6,566 nucleotides of DNA from positions 1 through 6,566 of the forward strand of contig JBMOEX010000101.1 in the NCBI GenBank assembly GCA_049314535.1, written 5' to 3'. The position numbers were made by a program, and so were the translations under genes. This document shows positions 6,129 to 6,566 of this stretch, piece by piece. Within the stretch, counting starts at the first letter, position 1; each line of letters opens with the position of its first letter. Source of the DNA: LMEP-6097 sp049314535 (GTDB taxonomy: Bacteria; Cyanobacteriota; Vampirovibrionia; LMEP-6097). The notes below the pieces were generated by a model. It was given only the letters and a program-made list of their open reading frames with translations, had not been told where the DNA came from and did not search any database.

Positions 6129-6566
6129 TTAAAATGTCATATCCCTTTTTCTCTAACTCTAAAGCAAGATCGGCTTTCCCTGATAGAACTATTCTACCTT
6201 CGCTAAGTACATGCACCTGGTCTGGTACGACATAGTCTAGAAGCCTTTGATAGTGAGTTATCATTAATACGGCATTGCTAGCGTTTTTGTAGGCGTTGAT
6301 GCCGTTTGCTACTGCTTTGAGAGCATCTATATCTAAGCCAGAGTCTATTTCATCTAAAACTACTAGTTTTGGTTCTAAAATTAACATCTGGAGAATTTCA
6401 TTTTTTTTCTTTTCTCCGCCAGAGAAACCTTCATTTAGATTGCGGTTTAGGAAATCATTCTTCATGCTAAGTATTTCTAGTTTGCTTTCGACGAGATCAT
6501 CAAAGTCGAGTGGATCAGCCTCTTCTAGTCCATGATATTTTTGTTTAGAGTTATACGCCATTCTTA
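6112..6566 (-). CDS. sufC: SufC ATPase, C-terminal part (truncated by the window edge)
   Basis: SufC is the ABC-type ATPase of the SufBCD scaffold; its ATP-driven dimerisation reshapes SufB-SufD during cluster building. About 149 residues from the internal Met at 6561 are visible, of a usual 245-260. That Met is probably not the start: the frame stays open to the edge (AGA precedes it), and the Walker A and Q-loop halves are missing. Counting from that Met, present are the ABC signature FSGGEKK (46-52), Walker B LVVLDE (66-71), D-loop SGLD (74-77) and switch histidine His103 in ITHYQRLLDY. Odd is Ile72 in DEIDSGLD, where Thr or Ser is usual. AYN..KY.GLEE and DFDDLV resemble cyanobacterial-type SufC. 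It overlaps sufD by 17 nt. The operon promoter, and probably sufB, lie beyond the right edge. Confidence 0.96.
   Translation of the reverse strand, partial: RMAYNSKQKYHGLEEADPLDFDDLVESKLEILSMKNDFLNRNLNEGFSGGEKKKNEILQMLILEPKLVVLDEIDSGLDIDALKAVANGINAYKNASNAVLMITHYQRLLDYVVPDQVHVLSEGRIVLSGKADLALELEKKGYDILNAKLS

Noticed and set aside
6296..6535. Serine- and phenylalanine-rich plus-strand frame opposite sufC
   Set aside because: Low-complexity antisense shadow of the conserved SufC ABC signature and Walker B region.
6112..6561. A complete short ABC protein starting at the Met at 6561
   Set aside because: The frame is open to the window edge and Walker A would be missing; the Met aligns with an internal position of SufC.

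Overview
The window is a compact, AT-rich bacterial chromosome segment with almost no non-coding DNA; the largest gap between genes is 37 nt. Seven genes run right to left on the minus strand, with spacing that suggests one transcription unit: sufC (cut by the right edge) - sufD - sufS - bolA-like - CGFS glutaredoxin - hisD - a small unrecognised gene. One plus-strand gene, a YhcC/TIGR01212-type radical SAM protein, fills positions 16-957. It meets the minus-strand unit tail to tail, with a 4-nt overlap of the two 3' ends.

The suf genes encode most of a SUF iron-sulfur cluster assembly machine: SufC is the ATPase, SufD the scaffold partner and SufS the PLP cysteine desulfurase that supplies sulfur. 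The next two genes, a BolA-like protein and a monothiol CGFS glutaredoxin, form a well-known partner pair that binds or carries [2Fe-2S] clusters. Assembly and downstream cluster handling thus sit in one apparent operon. hisD (last two steps of histidine synthesis) follows, then a 184-residue protein that looks like a class I methyltransferase fold without the glycine-rich SAM motif. The convergent radical SAM enzyme would itself need a [4Fe-4S] cluster.

Organism (inference from remembered family patterns, no search run): the order sufC-sufD-sufS, the SufC segment with an AYN..KY.GLEE pattern and DFDDLV, and the glutaredoxin's PQCGFS with DILS.PDLR.G and FPQLYV.KEFIGGCDI resemble cyanobacterial-lineage proteins. 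The low GC and the lack of any photosynthesis gene in the window would fit a non-photosynthetic relative such as Vampirovibrionia/Melainabacteria. This is tentative. sufB would be expected just beyond the right edge.

No tRNA, rRNA, CRISPR, insertion sequence, prophage gene or convincing intrinsic terminator was seen. The least ordinary points are the uncharacterised methyltransferase-like gene, hisD inside a SUF/Grx/BolA unit, a consensus -10 box seven bases before a hisD start that has no Shine-Dalgarno, and in-frame A8 runs in several coding sequences. I see no clear new biological system.
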